27,298 nt of DNA, taken from IMG/VR virus record IMGVR_UViG_3300006752_000173, positions 1 through 27,298 of that record, one strand, 5' to 3'. Every line of letters starts with the position of its first letter. Within the stretch, counting starts at the first letter, position 1. A program made the translations under genes and the position numbers. Shown here in pieces: positions 1 through 8,458 of the stretch. The notes beneath the pieces are model-generated. The model was given only the letters and a program-made list of their open reading frames with translations. It was not told where the DNA came from and ran no database searches. Origin of the DNA: a virus.

Positions 1-3000
1 AAAAATAAAAACTTTAGGTATATAAAAATGGTTTAAATTAAACTCATCTACTATATTAACAGTAATTTTAATTAAATTGTCATATCTTAGACTGCTCAGT
101 TTTTTACTATTTAATCCAAAATTATAAAAGCTAGAATTAAAGTAATTTTCTTTATTTTCGCTTAAAGAAGTCATTGATAAAGGATCATCTGAGTCAACAC
201 TGAATCTTGTCATATTAATAGAATTTTTATCTTTTTCAAACATTTCAGTAAACATATCATTAGTTAAATAGAAATCTAATCCTTCTTCCTCTACACCACT
301 TTTTATTCTTTTTTCTATTTCAAGATTAAAACTTATTTTACTGACTAAACTTTTGCTAAGAGAATTTATATAAAACATGTCACTAAAATTTTCTTCAATT
401 TCTTTAGTTGTTTCTTCTCCTAGTAGTGGTTTTAAATCTTCTATTTTCTTGCTAAATGTTAGTTCTTCTATACTTTTTTCTAATACTTCATCTTGATAGT
501 CTATGCAACCATTAATTATGTCTAGACTTGCTGCTTGAAGAATATCTGACCTGTACAAGCTTTTTGCTACATTATAAATGCATTTAGAATGCTTCGTATA
601 AAAGTCTTTGTAATAATCATCATCTTCAAATAAATTATCAATACTACTGTCATTATTAAAAAAGTCGTATTTTGGTGTAATATTAGAAATATTTTTCAAG
701 TAGTCTTCACTATTAATAGAAACATTTATAATATTATCCTCATATTCATAATATTTTCCAATAATTTGGTCACTTAAAGAGCTTGTGTTTCCTTTAAGGA
801 TATGCCCATTAATATTATCAGTATCATCTATACTGAATCTTCCTTTTATTGCATTTGCATTATTTATAAAAAAATCTCTTTGAATTTTATCAAAATTAGG
901 CAAATAAGCATTTTTAAACAAAGTAATAATTTCTTCAACATTTTCTAGCATATTTTCATTTTGACTTATAAAATCATCTATTTCGCTTTCATTTTGAAAG
1001 TATTGCATGTCATAGTCTTTTATGCAAAGAAGAAGCATGTTTTGTATACACTTCATAATATCATTAAATACGCTAAATTTATTACTACACACTTCATCAA
1101 ATAAGTCTTCTATTTCAATATTGTTATACCGTCTTGTAGATCTTTCAACACTCACATCGTTATATTTCGGTGTTAATCTTATCTTTATGTTTTTCGAACC
1201 AGTTATATCTAAAGTATCAGTTTTTTCAACTTGATATTTTACTAAAAAAACATTATTATCAATATTAGGAAAATTAATTGAATAAGGTACTTCTTTTATA
1301 CTATTTTTTTCTATTCTTTCTAGATTCAACTTTAAATCATCTTTTAAATATTCAGACTGTTGAAAAAAGTTATAAAATATATAGTGATAAGGAATTACAT
1401 TTGCAAAAATTGTTCCTGTAAAAACTAAATATGGCTTATTCGAACTTAAATCTGCTCCATTTGTGGCTTCTAATAGAAAATCTTTAGTTGGACTGTCTAA
1501 TTTAGGATTTAAATAATTTAAATTATAAAAACACTTGTAATCACAATTACTTGATAAATCTAAAATATTAGAATTTGAAAATACTGTATTTTTAATGATT
1601 TCTAGATTACTAGAAGAATTTAAAATTTCATCTAAATAATTGTTTAAGCTTTCTTTTGAAGAATCTGAATAGTTGCTGATTAAAACATTTTCTGGATCAT
1701 AAGAATAGTCTGATGCTTTTGATTGTCTTAAGATACTTGAAGACTTTCTGTCTAAGAATATTGCTTTTTTTAAAAATCTTTTTGTAACTATTTTTTTGTT
1801 TTCATTACTAAAGTTTACTCTATCATAATATTTAAAATATAAAGCTTGCGTTAATTTTTCTTTATAATCAACTGAATAAGTATTGTCGTCTTCTTTAGAA
1901 ATGCTATTTAATATAAATTTTAAAAATTTAGAACTGCTAAAGTACTCACATTTAGGATAATAATACGACAATAATTCTTTAAAGTTTTTCTTAATGTTTT
2001 GTCTGTTACTGCTGATGTTAATGTTTTCTCTTTTAATAGAATCAATACCTAGAAAAGTAATATCATCTACAGAATGATTACTAATGATATCAGTGTGACT
2101 ATAAATGTTGTTGTCTTTTTTGCTAAACAGTAAATCAAATAAATCAGCATTTTCATCAATTACTGACATGTTTTTATTGTTGTTTTTTGAATATGATACT
2201 AGTTTGACTTTTTTATTTGAAGAGTTTATATTCTCAATTACTTGATTTATAATTTTAAAACTAACATTTTTATTTTTTAGAAAAGATCTTTTGACTTTTT
2301 TTACATGACTGTCAATTAATATTTTATAACTCAAATTATCATTGCATTTGTCATTATTAATGTCAAATGCTTTTAACAGACTTATTTTATTCAATAGAGG
2401 ATTTTTGTTTGTATATGCTCTAGCATTGTCTATTTTAAATACTTTTTTGTTTTTATAATAAAGATGTTTGTTAAATCTAAAATTAGAACCAACAAGTTCG
2501 TCAAAACCTTCAATGCTTGAAAAGGGACTACCATTTTGATTTATAAAGTAATTATAATAATAGTCATTATTTACAGCTTTCATAGCATTTGGACAAAAAT
2601 TATAAATGCTAGGAAACAAAATATAATTTCTTAAGTCACTATTAAAATTAATATTACTGTTTTCTAAATTTTCAAGAATTGACATTAATTCTATTAAACC
2701 AACATCATCAGGATCATCGGTCCTAAATGATCTAGTATCCATGTTTTTTATATTGAAAAAAATAGCGTATAAAGGGGCAGTCCATACACTTCCTATCTTT
2801 TTTTTATCAAAAATATTACCCCAGAAAGGATAATTAGCCTGATTTGAAATTCTAATAAATTTTATAAAATCAGCACTTAGATTAGATTCTGTAATTACTA
2901 TGTGCCTCGTGACAGCTTTTTTCAACATTAGTCTTTTTAAAAATAAATCAGAGATACTTTTAAAAGCACCGTTTTCAACTGAAATGTTAGCATCATCTTG

Positions 3001-4278
3001 ATTGCTATTAGAATAACTAAAGTTTATTTTTAAAAATTCTTCATATTGTCTGATTCCGGCAGCAGAGCTAGGATATTGACTAAGATCTGGGTCTACTAAA
3101 TCAATATAATCAGATGAAACAAGAGAATCTTCATTATTTTGCAAATAATTTATTTCATTGTTTGTTTTTAAATAATTATTACTAATAATATCATCAATGT
3201 CAGTATTTATGTTTTGTTTATCTATATAAGAAAAAGGTCTGAAACCTTCTTTTTCTGTAACTAGACATTTAATAGAATCTCTGTTAAAGTCTATTTTTAA
3301 AATAGAATCACTCTTATAATTATCTACTAAACAATTTGTAGAAATTGTATAAAAAGATCTTGCAAAATTAACAAAAGCTTGAATTACGATGTCGTTAGAA
3401 GTAGTTTTTAAGGAATTTACAAAATTAAAAGGTTGATCTTTTTCAAAGCCTATTAATGATTTTTCTAATAATGGAAAATTGTCTTTATTATAATTAAATA
3501 AATTATCTACAAAACTTTCATTTGTTTCTAGAAATACTAGGTTTTTTTGCAAAAATTCTCTATTGTTTTCTAAAAAGTTTTCAATAAAAAAATTAACAAC
3601 TTTATTAAAATATTTCCCTTGATCTGAATAGATATCAGACTTAAGTTTTTCTTCAAACAAATTGTTTTTCACAATCTGCGTTTTTTCTTCTATACCCTCA
3701 ATTACTAGATTATAAACTTTATTTAATAAATTAAATTTATTTAAAAATATGCTGTGAAGTTTTACATTATTACTATTAACACTGCAAAACATGTTAAATT
3801 TATTTTCTATTTTTTGATATTTGTTTTTTAGTAACTTTTCTTTATAGCTTAAAACATTGTCAAAAATCGATGAATTGACTAAAAAGCTATTATTGTTTTC
3901 AATAGAGAAAATAAAATCTAAAACTTTATTTTCTGAATTTTTTTTAAGATCTCCTCTGATGTAGTCTTCTAATATATTATCATGCTCATTATACTCTATA
4001 ACGTCTGCAAGCACATTTCTTTCTAAGTTTTGATCAAAATATACATCTGAAGGATCAACTTCAGATAATCTGGGTTGATAAACCTGTATATCTTCACTTG
4101 CAACTGCTTGTCTATTTAAAACAGAAACAATCAATGATGTTTCTTCTAAACTTGACATTACAGGTCTTGATCTAGGCATAATAGATAGTAAATCTTTGTC
4201 TAAAGTCGTAGATTCATTATCACTTTTATCTTCACTTTTATTTTTATTAGTTGGTAAAGGAATTGTTAAAAAAGTCAT
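1..4278 (-). CDS. Giant unrecognised virion-type protein, partial (C-terminus beyond the window)
   Basis: Reading the minus strand from the ATG at 4278-4276 gives 1426 consecutive codons without a stop, through to base 1, so the C-terminus is outside the window. The protein starts MTFLTIPLPTNKNK, is rich in Asn, Lys, Ser and aromatic residues, and has no signal peptide or membrane segment that I can see. I recognise no domain. A mid-protein stretch with YPFWGNIFDKKKIGSVWTAP (about residues 490-510) is less low-complexity than the rest and may be a folded core. It is the last visible gene of the cluster, 12 nt after the stop of the 1007-aa gene, with only a weak purine run (AGAAAGA) as ribosome site. 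Size, orientation and position suggest a virion or baseplate-periphery component; this is inference. The existence of the gene is certain, its function unknown. Confidence 0.9.
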   Translation of the reverse strand, partial: MTFLTIPLPTNKNKSEDKSDNESTTLDKDLLSIMPRSRPVMSSLEETSLIVSVLNRQAVASEDIQVYQPRLSEVDPSDVYFDQNLERNVLADVIEYNEHDNILEDYIRGDLKKNSENKVLDFIFSIENNNSFLVNSSIFDNVLSYKEKLLKNKYQKIENKFNMFCSVNSNNVKLHSIFLNKFNLLNKVYNLVIEGIEEKTQIVKNNLFEEKLKSDIYSDQGKYFNKVVNFFIENFLENNREFLQKNLVFLETNESFVDNLFNYNKDNFPLLEKSLIGFEKDQPFNFVNSLKTTSNDIVIQAFVNFARSFYTISTNCLVDNYKSDSILKIDFNRDSIKCLVTEKEGFRPFSYIDKQNINTDIDDIISNNYLKTNNEINYLQNNEDSLVSSDYIDLVDPDLSQYPSSAAGIRQYEEFLKINFSYSNSNQDDANISVENGAFKSISDLFLKRLMLKKAVTRHIVITESNLSADFIKFIRISNQANYPFWGNIFDKKKIGSVWTAPLYAIFFNIKNMDTRSFRTDDPDDVGLIELMSILENLENSNINFNSDLRNYILFPSIYNFCPNAMKAVNNDYYYNYFINQNGSPFSSIEGFDELVGSNFRFNKHLYYKNKKVFKIDNARAYTNKNPLLNKISLLKAFDINNDKCNDNLSYKILIDSHVKKVKRSFLKNKNVSFKIINQVIENINSSNKKVKLVSYSKNNNKNMSVIDENADLFDLLFSKKDNNIYSHTDIISNHSVDDITFLGIDSIKRENINISSNRQNIKKNFKELLSYYYPKCEYFSSSKFLKFILNSISKEDDNTYSVDYKEKLTQALYFKYYDRVNFSNENKKIVTKRFLKKAIFLDRKSSSILRQSKASDYSYDPENVLISNYSDSSKESLNNYLDEILNSSSNLEIIKNTVFSNSNILDLSSNCDYKCFYNLNYLNPKLDSPTKDFLLEATNGADLSSNKPYLVFTGTIFANVIPYHYIFYNFFQQSEYLKDDLKLNLERIEKNSIKEVPYSINFPNIDNNVFLVKYQVEKTDTLDITGSKNIKIRLTPKYNDVSVERSTRRYNNIEIEDLFDEVCSNKFSVFNDIMKCIQNMLLLCIKDYDMQYFQNESEIDDFISQNENMLENVEEIITLFKNAYLPNFDKIQRDFFINNANAIKGRFSIDDTDNINGHILKGNTSSLSDQIIGKYYEYEDNIINVSINSEDYLKNISNITPKYDFFNNDSSIDNLFEDDDYYKDFYTKHSKCIYNVAKSLYRSDILQAASLDIINGCIDYQDEVLEKSIEELTFSKKIEDLKPLLGEETTKEIEENFSDMFYINSLSKSLVSKISFNLEIEKRIKSGVEEEGLDFYLTNDMFTEMFEKDKNSINMTRFSVDSDDPLSMTSLSENKENYFNSSFYNFGLNSKKLSSLRYDNLIKITVNIVDEFNLNHFYIPKVFIF

Positions 4279-4290
4279 TTTTTAGTCTTT

Positions 4291-7200
4291 CTAGTTAATT
4301 TCTTCAAATTTAATATTTGCAATCTGTAAATTATCTATTTTAATTATTTGATTGTTTAAGTTAACTTTAGGTATTTTATGTGAAAAATCTGTTCTGACAA
4401 GTGTATAAGCTCTTAAATTTTCAGTCGGGTACGAGTTTGCCAGCGAAACTCTATAAACTATATCTTTTATAATATTTATTTTATTTGTTTTACAGAATTC
4501 AAAGAAGTTAGATAAAAATCTATTTATACTGTTAAAATAATTAGTAACATCTGATGTTCTGCTACTAGTTAAATAATTCTTATCTAATGTAGTAATGACT
4601 TGTGTGTCTATATAAAAAGCTTTGAGTATTCTAAATCTGCTTGTAGGTTCTAGACTGCTATTGAATTCATTAACAAGAGAATCAGATATAATACCTTCTT
4701 CATTTGTCATTAAAAATCTAAAAGAAGCAAAAGTCTTTAGTCTTAAAACTGAATTATAATACAGACTAAGTCTATTAATTATTTCATTGTCAAATCTGAT
4801 ATTGCCTGTTGCGTTATTTTTATTTATTGTTATTCCTGTCGGTTTATAGCAATTTTCTTCAGTATCATAATATGCATCATCATATGACAAATTATATGGA
4901 AAATTAATTATAAATATTTCGCTATCATCAACGTTGACATCATGATGTCTTAAAGCACCAGAGACTAAAGTTCTTTGTTTAAAGATATTAATTAAATCTT
5001 CCGATCCATAGATGTTTAATATCTCATCTTTTGTATATCTAGTATCAAGTACAACTTTATTAATATTTTCTACGTTAGAATCTATAATAATATCAAAAAG
5101 CTCACTAAAGATATTAGCAGAATACACTGAATCTTCAAAATTTCTAAAAAGACTTCTTTTAATTCTTAACACAGTTTCACTTGATATGTTTTGATTCTGA
5201 TTATACATAAGTTCAGTAAAAGCAATGCTAATTTCATCACGATTTTCTATATTAGGCTTTATCTCACCATTTTCTAAATTTATGATTCCACGACCAATAT
5301 TATTAGCTATAATTTTCGGTAAAGGTAATATCTGAATTTCTAATTTATTTTCTAATAAAAAAGACTCACTCAATTCAGACGCAGATATTGACATCGGCAG
5401 CCTAACAGATGAATTACTTTCATCAGTCTCTGACATTAAAAAGTCTTTTATTTTACTGTCTAATCTAGAGTTTGCAACTAGTAATTCTAAGTTAAATAAA
5501 TCATTAGTATGAAGATTAGATTCGATAAAATTATTGTTCGAATAAATAACATCACTTTGTATAGTATCTATTGAAAATAATTCAAAAAAGAAACATTGAA
5601 TTTCTTTTGATGAAATTGGAATCTCGTTTATTTTTGTTGCTTTTTTCAACCTCAATACACAATTTTCTAGCATTGATGTGATATCTATACTGTTATTTTC
5701 AACGTACCCAAAATTAAATGCAATATCATTTAAATATTCTATATTTGAAAAACTAATATTTCGAAGATTGAATAAACTGAATTGTGTACTAATTAGTGGT
5801 AGTCTAGGTAAATTTTCTTCATTAAATTTTATATTTTCTTTAAAAATTTTATTAATATTATTAAATCTATTTTGAATAAAATAGTTAGTAAAATTTGTGT
5901 TAGAAATATTAAAAGGAGATGTCAATAAAGTGCTATCTAAAAGAGAAAATTCAAAAGTTAAGTTTGCATTTATCTGACTAAGTCTAATCCAAAAATTTAA
6001 AGAATTGTTTTGTTTACTAAATAAGTTACTTAAAGAAATGTTTTTATAGTCAATCCTAGATTCTAAATTAAAGCTTTTGTCTGTGTATATGTAGTCTAAT
6101 TCTTTGCTGTTGTTTTTAATAGATTTTAATCTTACTGTATTCAATATTTTGTTAGCAACTTCTTCTGATTGTACAATTTGCCTTAGACGACATGAAATCT
6201 CTATTTTGTCAAAAATTTCTTCTGATACGCCATCTGTTACAGCAGGCTCTGCAAAAAATCTGTCAGAAATGTCATTTAAAATAATTGCCTTTGATACATC
6301 AACATATTTATAAGCAATACTTGTAATAAAAGAATTATTTCTATCTAAAATAATTTCTTGAGTTAAATATTTATCACCTAAACTTAATATAACATTGAAT
6401 ACAAATTCTTGAGTTCCTATTATATGATCTCTAGCAATTTTTTGACAAAATTCAGTAAAAGATTCTTCGTTGTCACTTTTCAAGATTATGCCTTTGATAT
6501 TTAAAAATTCAACACCTTCAGGGCTTTTGAATAATTTTTCAATTATAACATTGTAATTAACAAAATTTATTCTTAGGAAACTAGGACCATTGTCTTCATT
6601 GAACATAGAATTTTTGCTTATATCAAGAAGCAGATTTTCACGCCCAGTAACATTTATTTTTTCGATTTCTTGATTAAGTTGTACGTAGTCTAACTTTATT
6701 TTATCCTTAATATTTTCCCAAAAAATGTCATAATAATCTAATCCTAAATTTTCTGTGTTTATTTTAATGAATTGATGACTGAGATCAATGTCGAAAAAAG
6801 AGGTCGTGTCAACAATATTTTGGTCTTCATCTAGTAAAGATATTTTTATATTACTAATTGTTTTTTTTGCAAAAACAGACTTTGAAAAATTATTATCTAA
6901 AGTCAAAGTGTATATATTACTATTATTTTTAAAGTTTTCTAAATTGAAGTCTACAATCTTATTAAAAGATTCATCTTTTATGAAAGATGAATTGTATTTA
7001 AGCTGTGTTTTTAAAACTTTATTTTCTTTGTTTTCACTTGAAATTTTTCTGTATTTAAAAGATCCTGTCCTTGATATGTCTGAAAAATTATCATTTAAAA
7101 ACTGATCGTCGAAAAGAGAATTGTTTATTAGATTTATTTCTAAGAATTTAATTTTACGTAATTCTTGTGTGTTAATATTATAAAATTCTATAGGTATTTG

Positions 7201-7314
7201 TATGTTAAAATTTACATTGGCAAAATTATTAATAGTAATTGCGTTGTTATCATAAGTAACTGCCTTTACTCTGTCTGATAAAATATTTCTAATTAAATTT
7301 GATTTTTTTGTCAT
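4291..7314 (-). CDS. Unrecognised 1007-aa probable virion structural protein
   Basis: A single open frame from MTKKSNLIRN to EEIN and a TAG stop. I do not recognise a family. The sequence alternates hydrophobic and polar residues with many Asn, Ile and Ser, as in beta-rich phage structural proteins. There is no signal peptide, membrane helix or catalytic motif. Roughly residues 580-990 look more regularly folded (stretches such as LALQ-type beta segments, ALRHHDVNVDD and VYRVSLANSYPTENLRAYT) than the Asn-rich N-terminal half. The start at 7314 is supported by TAAGG about 11 nt upstream, a long spacing. It follows the 369-aa gene by 16 nt and precedes the 1426+ codon gene by 12 nt, so it belongs to the same late operon. 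A virion role is inferred from context only. Confidence 0.85.
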   Translation of the reverse strand: MTKKSNLIRNILSDRVKAVTYDNNAITINNFANVNFNIQIPIEFYNINTQELRKIKFLEINLINNSLFDDQFLNDNFSDISRTGSFKYRKISSENKENKVLKTQLKYNSSFIKDESFNKIVDFNLENFKNNSNIYTLTLDNNFSKSVFAKKTISNIKISLLDEDQNIVDTTSFFDIDLSHQFIKINTENLGLDYYDIFWENIKDKIKLDYVQLNQEIEKINVTGRENLLLDISKNSMFNEDNGPSFLRINFVNYNVIIEKLFKSPEGVEFLNIKGIILKSDNEESFTEFCQKIARDHIIGTQEFVFNVILSLGDKYLTQEIILDRNNSFITSIAYKYVDVSKAIILNDISDRFFAEPAVTDGVSEEIFDKIEISCRLRQIVQSEEVANKILNTVRLKSIKNNSKELDYIYTDKSFNLESRIDYKNISLSNLFSKQNNSLNFWIRLSQINANLTFEFSLLDSTLLTSPFNISNTNFTNYFIQNRFNNINKIFKENIKFNEENLPRLPLISTQFSLFNLRNISFSNIEYLNDIAFNFGYVENNSIDITSMLENCVLRLKKATKINEIPISSKEIQCFFFELFSIDTIQSDVIYSNNNFIESNLHTNDLFNLELLVANSRLDSKIKDFLMSETDESNSSVRLPMSISASELSESFLLENKLEIQILPLPKIIANNIGRGIINLENGEIKPNIENRDEISIAFTELMYNQNQNISSETVLRIKRSLFRNFEDSVYSANIFSELFDIIIDSNVENINKVVLDTRYTKDEILNIYGSEDLINIFKQRTLVSGALRHHDVNVDDSEIFIINFPYNLSYDDAYYDTEENCYKPTGITINKNNATGNIRFDNEIINRLSLYYNSVLRLKTFASFRFLMTNEEGIISDSLVNEFNSSLEPTSRFRILKAFYIDTQVITTLDKNYLTSSRTSDVTNYFNSINRFLSNFFEFCKTNKINIIKDIVYRVSLANSYPTENLRAYTLVRTDFSHKIPKVNLNNQIIKIDNLQIANIKFEEIN

Positions 7315-7330
7315 GTAAAAAATAACCTTA

Positions 7331-8440
7331 CTATTCTATTATTAATGTAAAAAGGCATACAAAAGAGAAGAAAGCACTAAGCGCAAAACTTTTATCACTA
7401 TCAAGACTAATATTTCCATCGTTGAAATTAAATAAAATATCTAGATCTTTCGTGTTTTCTCTAGTATTGAAAAACTTACCAATTAAGTAAATTTTTTTTG
7501 TTGTGCCTAGATTTTTATCATAAAAGTCTCCTAATTTAACAAAATGAATTTTTTCTAATTCTACTTTCGTAATATTACCTGCAGCATTTATTGTTTCTTG
7601 AACTTCATGTAATTCAAAAATTAAAGAGTCACTTTCTGTAGTGTTTTCTAAGATATACTTTTTTTTATGAATTGCCTTGTTTTTTTCTAGATTTCTAACT
7701 ATATTCAATATTTGTTCTGTTCTCGAGTCAGACTTGATAGTATTTAAATTAGAATTATATGTTGGAAACATGTAACCAATATTATTAGATTCAGACAGTT
7801 CTTCTAAATTAGAAAAGCTTTCTGTACTGTAAAGATTTTCGCCAGAAGAATTTATAGGTGGTAAAAACTGAAAATTTAATTTGTGTGTGAACCTTTTGTC
7901 TAAAGCAATCACACTAGCATTTTCTTTTTTGAAATCAATATCTCTTATTGTTGAATATTTTAATACACTATTTTTAAAATCTAAGTCTTTATATAAATCA
8001 CCGTCATTAAAAAAAGTAAACAGTTTGTCGCTATTCAACATATTCTTTGTTTTTAAAAGTTTTAAGCTTTGCAGATAACTTGCTAGTGAGAACTGTGTCA
8101 AATACGTATCAACGTGTACATCAGAAGTGTCTCCGTTTTGTATTATATTCGGAATATTAATGTTTATACTAGTATTATCAAAGTATTTTCTGAGATCAAA
8201 TTCTGGATTAATTGTTGAATTGTTTTTTGTTAGTACTTCTAATGGGATATAATTCAACTCTGCATTTGAAACATCAGACTTGTTAGTTGAAGTCAAATCA
8301 TGGTCTTTTGTGTACAATATAGATCTATCACTTAAAGAAGCATATTTATATCTAATATCATTGTCACTTAATTGTGATCTACCGTTTTCTGTAATAACAT
8401 AATCTAAAATTCTACTTTTCTTATCTAATATTCCTGCCAT
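7331..8440 (-). CDS. 369-aa putative virion protein with a conserved-type N-terminus
   Basis: The protein begins MAGILDKKSRILDYVITENG, followed by RSQLSDNDIRYKYASLSDRS. From memory this start resembles a conserved N-terminal signature (MAG-DKKSR-DY-T-NGR-Q----DI---YAS-SD) seen in structural proteins of large phages; no function is attached to it that I know of. Residues from about 50 on are Asn/Asp-rich and unrecognised. The last 18 residues (about 352-369, FALSAFFSFVCLFTLIIE) are unusually hydrophobic and could be C-terminal beta strands packing in an oligomer or, less likely, a membrane segment. An AAAGG ribosome site lies before the ATG at 8440. The gene is placed between the 2416-aa and 1007-aa giants, which suggests a connector or fibre-attachment role; that is a guess. 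Confidence 0.8.
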   Translation of the reverse strand: MAGILDKKSRILDYVITENGRSQLSDNDIRYKYASLSDRSILYTKDHDLTSTNKSDVSNAELNYIPLEVLTKNNSTINPEFDLRKYFDNTSININIPNIIQNGDTSDVHVDTYLTQFSLASYLQSLKLLKTKNMLNSDKLFTFFNDGDLYKDLDFKNSVLKYSTIRDIDFKKENASVIALDKRFTHKLNFQFLPPINSSGENLYSTESFSNLEELSESNNIGYMFPTYNSNLNTIKSDSRTEQILNIVRNLEKNKAIHKKKYILENTTESDSLIFELHEVQETINAAGNITKVELEKIHFVKLGDFYDKNLGTTKKIYLIGKFFNTRENTKDLDILFNFNDGNISLDSDKSFALSAFFSFVCLFTLIIE

Positions 8441-8458
8441 TTTAGTGCCTTTGTTATT

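Noticed and set aside
1022-1234. 70-codon plus-strand open frame
   Set aside because: It lies antisense inside the large minus-strand partial gene, has low-complexity Leu/Ser/Phe-rich translation and no ribosome site. The other short plus-strand frames (for example 5012-5194, 6788-7105, 12891-13079 and 27035-27232) are rejected for the same reason.
6304-6311. TATAAATA (T4 late promoter core) on the minus strand, also near 861, 8333 and 12294
   Set aside because: All these matches lie inside coding sequence, often as Tyr/Lys codons, and are expected by chance in AT-rich DNA; none is in an intergenic gap.
6969-6992. 10-bp inverted repeat with 4-nt loop (ATTCATCTTT/AAAGATGAAT)
   Set aside because: One or two stems of this length are expected by chance in a window of this size and composition.
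7331-7387. Possible C-terminal transmembrane helix of the 369-aa protein
   Set aside because: Eighteen hydrophobic residues reach the very C-terminus, but alternating aromatic/small residues and a virion context fit buried beta strands better. There is no holin or anchor context.
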